Below, piece by piece: positions 6,727 through 9,497 of a DNA stretch of 9,497 bases. The translations under genes and the position numbers were made by a program. Location: assembly GCA_022866005.1 (NCBI GenBank), contig JALHTV010000104.1, forward strand, positions 1 through 9,497, given 5' to 3'. This DNA is from Phycisphaerae bacterium. GTDB taxonomy: Bacteria; Planctomycetota; Phycisphaerae; SM23-33. Numbering within the stretch: the stretch's first letter is position 1; each line of letters starts with the position of its first letter. The notes under the pieces are model-generated. The model was not told the DNA's origin, searched no databases, and worked only from the letters and a program-made list of their open reading frames with translations.

Positions 6727-6783
6727 TCCCTCGACAAGGGCAAGGGGTTGGTAGAGCTAGCGAGGGAAGCTCACTCACTCCCT
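6727..6783 (+). terminator. Overlapping inverted repeats after the small gene, possible terminator
   Basis: Immediately after the small gene's stop lies TCCCTCG (6727-6733), which pairs with CGAGGGA (6761-6767). The same right arm can instead pair as AGGGA (6763-6767) with TCCCT (6779-6783), followed by a short TT. A third pair is GAGCT (6754-6758) with AGCTC (6768-6772). The alternatives exclude one another. The T-run is too short for a confident Rho-independent terminator. Confidence 0.3.
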
Positions 6784-6888
6784 TTACTGCGCGGTGCCCA
6801 TCTGGGATGTGCAGGGTCTGCCTTGCACCCGGGTTGTACACCCATTCAGAAGGGTTCCCGATAGGGTGCGTGTCGGGCCCCACCGGCC
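6784..6888 (+). other. Hairpin-rich non-coding stretch at the right edge of the island
   Basis: No gene is visible. GGTGC (6793-6797) pairs with GCACC (6825-6829) and encloses two small hairpins, CCCA/TGGG (6797-6806; its first C is shared with the outer stem) and GCAG/CTGC (6811-6821), giving a three-way-junction shape. GGGT/ACCC (6831-6834 with 6840-6843) follows. This may be a structured RNA, a recombination-site remnant or chance pairing in GC-rich DNA. Confidence 0.25.
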
Positions 6889-6917
6889 TTGACACATCGG
6901 CCCGCGGCCGGTAGCAT
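6889..6917 (+). promoter_or_regulatory. Sigma70-type promoter for the membrane protein and downstream genes
   Basis: A perfect TTGACA (6889-6894) is followed after 17 bases by TAGCAT (6912-6917), which matches four of six -10 positions. The predicted start near 6924 leaves a leader of about 60 bases before the first gene of the right-hand block. A GCCGCGGGC-like palindromic spacer overlaps the two hexamers. Confidence 0.55.
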
Positions 6918-6981
6918 CGCCCCAAGCGCCTGACGTGTCGGCATCTTTCGTCCTTTTCTCCTGGCGAGGGCAAGGAGCGCA

Positions 6982-7818
6982 GTGGTGCGCAAGAAAAAGG
7001 ACTCACCGGCGCTGTTCGAGCTGATCCACAAGGGAAAGGCCAAGCCCGGTGACCTCATCACGGTTCCGGACTGGATGAGCGGTGGCAAGAAGCCGCTCAG
7101 GGCGCCACCGGTCCAGCCATCCGGTGCCGAGGCGCCGTCCCCGGTGGAGGACCTGCCCGGGACGGGCCAGGCCGCCGCGCTCGGCGCGCCGGATAAGTCC
7201 CACCGGGTCAGGCGGTTGCGCGAGAAGCTCCTGGCCGCTGAGGGCCAGCGGCTGCGGGTGACGATTACCCCTGTTCAGGCGATCCTGGCCGGCGTGGCGG
7301 GGGTGCTGCTGATTGTGGCGGTGTTCGTGCTGGGCTTGCTGGCCAGGCACGCCTCCTCCTCCAGCCAGGTGGGGCAGGGCGCCGGGCCGCTGCCAGCCCA
7401 GAACCGTTCGGAGCGGACCGGCGTCGGTGCCGACCGGCGCGAGTCGCTGGCCGCCAGGACGGCCGAGGCCTCGGGCACGGCCGCCAACGGCGGGCAGCGC
7501 AGCAGTGAGATGGGCCTGATCAAGGGCAAGTACTACCTGGTCATCCAGGGCCTGAGGGGCGTCACCGACGAACACCGCGCCGACGCCGAGGCCATCGCCC
7601 AGTACCTCAACAGCAAGGGCGAACCGGTGGCGGTGATGGTGTTCCGCGGGCCGCCCCGTCAGTATATTGTGGTGTCGCTGCGCGGCTTTGACATGACCGA
7701 CAGCCCCGATGCCCAGCGCTACCTACGGGCGATCGAGGAGCAGGGCAGGCTCTACAGCCGCCAAGGCGGCCGGTATGATTTCCGCCAAGGCGAACGAGGC
7801 TGGTTCGTGACGCCGTAG
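6982..7818 (+). CDS. Single-pass membrane protein with a SPOR-like C-terminal domain
   Basis: This 278-aa protein begins with GTG GTG. The first GTG (6982) is only four bases from AAGGAG (6972-6977) and the second (6985) is seven, so the true start may be one codon later. The layout is a basic, ordered N-terminal motif (VRKKKDSPALFELI, then VPDWM at 28-32), a Pro/Ala-rich linker (40-70), a basic helix (74-92), one hydrophobic segment (99-121), a Ser/Gly/Ala-rich linker (124-178), and a compact domain (180-278). In that last domain YYLVIQGL, a helix with AEAIAQYLN and QYIVVSLRGF suggest a beta-alpha-beta SPOR-like fold. Planctomycete proteins with this N-terminal lysine-led motif and a single helix are familiar to me, but the function is unknown. 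It likely spans the cytoplasmic membrane with the C-terminal domain outside. It ends with TAG, 34 bases before the next gene. Confidence 0.8.
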   Translation: MVRKKKDSPALFELIHKGKAKPGDLITVPDWMSGGKKPLRAPPVQPSGAEAPSPVEDLPGTGQAAALGAPDKSHRVRRLREKLLAAEGQRLRVTITPVQAILAGVAGVLLIVAVFVLGLLARHASSSSQVGQGAGPLPAQNRSERTGVGADRRESLAARTAEASGTAANGGQRSSEMGLIKGKYYLVIQGLRGVTDEHRADAEAIAQYLNSKGEPVAVMVFRGPPRQYIVVSLRGFDMTDSPDAQRYLRAIEEQGRLYSRQGGRYDFRQGERGWFVTP

Positions 7819-7852
7819 GGACCGGCCCAGAGGCGATCAGGAGTTTGTAGCG

Positions 7853-8248
7853 ATGACGATGGATAGGACGCTGAAGCCCCATGGTAGGCTGATGGGCTCG
7901 CGGGCCGTGCTCAGCCGCTCCGAGCGCATCGCCAAGCTGATCGACGAGGGCAAGTTCGACCCGGCCACCGACAGCCCGCTGGGCCTGCCGAAGGTCCGCG
8001 TGCGGCATTCCAAGGCTGGGACCAAGACCAAAAAGGCTGCCGCCGAACTGGCCCTGGGCACCGAGGGCGCCGTGGTCGCCGCCGGAGGTGCTGCCCCGGC
8101 CGGGGGCGAGGCCGCCAAGGGCGCCGCTGCCCCCGCCAAGGGTGCACCCCCCGCAGCCAAGGGCGCTGCTGCCCCCAGCAAGGGCGCAGCTCCCGCCGCC
8201 AAGGGCGAGGCCAAAGGCGCCGCCAAGGCCCCGGACAAGAAGAAATGA
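7853..8248 (+). CDS. PVC-group small basic protein with a Lys/Ala/Pro-rich tail
   Basis: The first ~50 of 131 residues fit the small basic protein family found in Planctomycetes, Verrucomicrobia and Chlamydiae, whose members open like MS-D-SLK, continue with an R-x-VL-R-ERI-L helix and finish with GLPKV. Here these appear as MDRTLK (3-8), AVLSRSERIAKLI (18-30) and GLPKV (44-48). Family members are usually only about 50-70 residues and their function is not established; a ribosome-related role has been suggested. This copy adds a tail from about residue 75 to 131 built from Ala, Gly, Pro and regularly spaced Lys, with recurring AAKGA units, resembling histone-H1-like or AlgP-type tails. The ATG at 7853 lies nine bases after AGGAG and gives the canonical spacing to the DRTLK motif; the ATG two codons later is less likely. 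Confidence 0.85.
   Translation: MTMDRTLKPHGRLMGSRAVLSRSERIAKLIDEGKFDPATDSPLGLPKVRVRHSKAGTKTKKAAAELALGTEGAVVAAGGAAPAGGEAAKGAAAPAKGAPPAAKGAAAPSKGAAPAAKGEAKGAAKAPDKKK
8075..8245 (+). repeat. Imperfect coding repeats for the AAKGA-type basic tail
   Basis: The DNA repeats units close to GCC AAG GGC GC with variable spacers rich in GCC, GCT and CCC, encoding Lys-Gly-Ala steps about every 7-10 residues. Such repeats expand and contract easily, so tail length may vary between strains. Confidence 0.6.
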
Positions 8249-8282
8249 CCCCGCCGGCTCCTGGTCACCGGGCCGGAGCGCC

Positions 8283-9425
8283 ATGACCCGCAAGAGCCAC
8301 GCCATCGCCGATCGCATGGCCCTGCTGGATGCCTCGGGCATCCGCAAGGTCTTTGACCTGGCGGCCAAGCTCACCGACCCCATCAACCTGTCGATCGGCC
8401 AGCCGGACTTCGACGTGCCGCCGGCCGTCAAGCAGGCCGCCATCGACGCCATCCGCGCCGGCAAGAACAAGTACACCCAGACCCAGGGCACCGAGGAGCT
8501 TCGCGCCGACTTGGCTGAGGCCTGCTGTAAGGAGTTCGGCTGGCGCGATCCGTACCGCGGGGCGGTGTTCGGCGAGCGCGGGTACCTGGTGACCTCCGGC
8601 ACCAGCGGGGCGCTGATGCTGGCGCTGCTGACGCTGGTCAATCCGGGCGACGAGGTGGTCTTCATGGACCCCTACTTCGTCATGTACGCCCACCTGGTGA
8701 ATCTCTGCGGGGGCACGTGCGTCCTGGTGAGCACCTACGACGACTTCCGCCCGGACATCGATCGCCTGGCCTCGGCGATCACCGACCGCACGCGACTGCT
8801 AATCATCAACTCCCCGAGCAACCCGACCGGGGCGGTGTATACCGAGGGCGAGCTGCGACAGATCGCCGATGTCGCCGCCCGGCGCGACCTGCTGGTGGTC
8901 AGCGATGAGATCTACAACCTGTTCTGCTACGACTTCCCGTACGTGTCCATGGTGTCGGTCTACGACAACACGCTGCTGATGCGGGGCTTCTCCAAGAGCT
9001 ACGCGATGACCGGCTGGCGGATCGGCTGGTGCACCGGGCCGGCGGCGATCCTGGAGAAGATGACCATGCTCCAGCAGTACAGCTTCGTCTGCGCCCCCAG
9101 CATGGCGCAGGAGGCCGCGCGGGTGGCGATGCACGCGGACATGTCGGCCGAGGTGGCCGCGTACAAGAAGAAGCGCGACATGGTGGCCGAGGCGCTGGGC
9201 GGGAGCATGGGACTGGTCACCCCTGCCGGGGCGTTCTACGCCTTCTGCCCCGCCCCCGGCGGCGACGCGACGGCCTTTGTCTCCAAGGCGATCGCCAGCA
9301 ACGTCCTGATCATCCCCGGCAACGTCTTCTCGTCCCGCGACACGCACTTCCGCCTGTCCTACGCCACCAGCGATGACAAGCTCGCCCGCGGCCTGGAAGT
9401 CCTGGTGAAACTGGCCAAGGGCTGA
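8283..9425 (+). CDS. Class I/II PLP-dependent aminotransferase (aspartate-aminotransferase-like)
   Basis: This 380-aa enzyme belongs to fold-type I aminotransferases, which use pyridoxal phosphate to move an amino group between an amino acid and a 2-oxo acid in the cytoplasm. Visible signatures are SIGQPDFDVP (37-46), YTQTQGTEELR (64-74), the phosphate-binding SGTSG (105-109), Asn180 in SPSNPTG (177-183), Asp208 in DEIY (208-211), the Schiff-base Lys238 in GFSKSYAMTGWRIGW (235-249), and the substrate-carboxylate Arg357 in FRLSYA. The length is normal. The ATG at 8283 follows GGAG (8275-8278) by four bases and gives the usual N-terminal length; frames starting further upstream overlap the small basic protein gene and lack support. 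The substrate cannot be fixed from motifs; aspartate is likely. It lies 34 bases after the preceding gene, so co-transcription is likely. Confidence 0.93.
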   Translation: MTRKSHAIADRMALLDASGIRKVFDLAAKLTDPINLSIGQPDFDVPPAVKQAAIDAIRAGKNKYTQTQGTEELRADLAEACCKEFGWRDPYRGAVFGERGYLVTSGTSGALMLALLTLVNPGDEVVFMDPYFVMYAHLVNLCGGTCVLVSTYDDFRPDIDRLASAITDRTRLLIINSPSNPTGAVYTEGELRQIADVAARRDLLVVSDEIYNLFCYDFPYVSMVSVYDNTLLMRGFSKSYAMTGWRIGWCTGPAAILEKMTMLQQYSFVCAPSMAQEAARVAMHADMSAEVAAYKKKRDMVAEALGGSMGLVTPAGAFYAFCPAPGGDATAFVSKAIASNVLIIPGNVFSSRDTHFRLSYATSDDKLARGLEVLVKLAKG

Positions 9426-9448
9426 CGACCACGGACCGGCGAGCGGGG

Positions 9449-9469
9449 ATCAGGCATCAGGCAGTAGGC
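9449..9469 (+). repeat. Short tandem 7-base repeat after the aminotransferase
   Basis: ATCAGGC occurs twice in tandem (9449-9455, 9456-9462) and is followed by AGTAGGC (9463-9469), a third copy with two changes. It lies in the non-coding 72 bases at the right edge. No terminator hairpin is visible before the window ends. Confidence 0.5.
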
Positions 9470-9497
9470 AACGGGCGGCGTCCACAAGCCCCCGCAC

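Noticed and set aside
8088..8282. Upstream extension of the aminotransferase reading frame
   Set aside because: It reads the small basic protein tail in another frame as Pro/Arg repeats. The normal enzyme length starts at 8283 next to a GGAG site.
7607..8665. Long minus-strand open frame across the small basic protein and aminotransferase starts
   Set aside because: It is Gly/Ala/Ser low-complexity text produced by the reverse of the repetitive tail, and it conflicts with two well-supported genes.

Overview
The window looks like a chromosomal stretch of a GC-rich member of the Planctomycetes/PVC group. The strongest pointer is a protein at 7853-8248 whose N-terminal ~50 residues match the pattern of the PVC 'small basic protein' family. 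A lysine-led single-pass membrane protein just upstream fits the same picture. The assignment comes from recalled family patterns; no search was run.

Left block (1-4911, minus strand): an apparent operon read right to left. It starts with ribD (riboflavin biosynthesis), followed by a GH3-family acyl-adenylating enzyme, a beta-CASP metallo-beta-lactamase RNase, a small three-helix membrane protein, and the start of an exported protein that runs off the left edge. ribD is interrupted by an in-frame TAG exactly where the conserved Glu of the LLVEGG motif should be. The frame then stays open for 67 recognisable RibD residues and ends in a 4-base ATGA overlap with the GH3 gene.

Middle island (about 4924-6780, plus strand): base composition drops from about 70% GC in sampled flanks to about 48-55%. 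The island holds a 476-aa protein with an N-terminal P-loop kinase-like domain and a C-terminal deoxycytidylate-deaminase domain. This is the architecture of the anti-phage dCTP/dCMP deaminases (AvcD of the AvcID system and the defensive dCTP deaminases), which deplete deoxycytidine nucleotides during infection. Two points are unusual: four CxxC pairs (a double zinc ribbon) lie inside the deaminase domain, and the Walker A lysine is a cysteine. A 62-aa basic protein with a strong Shine-Dalgarno follows 20 bases later. The 163-nt leader before the deaminase holds inverted repeats and is where an AvcI-like RNA antitoxin would be expected. This is the most interesting system in the window.

Right block (6889-9425, plus strand): a good sigma70-type promoter, a membrane protein with a SPOR-like soluble domain, the PVC small basic protein with a long Lys/Ala/Pro tail, and a class I/II PLP aminotransferase, closely spaced and probably one transcript. 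No tRNA, rRNA, CRISPR array, transposase or integrase was seen.
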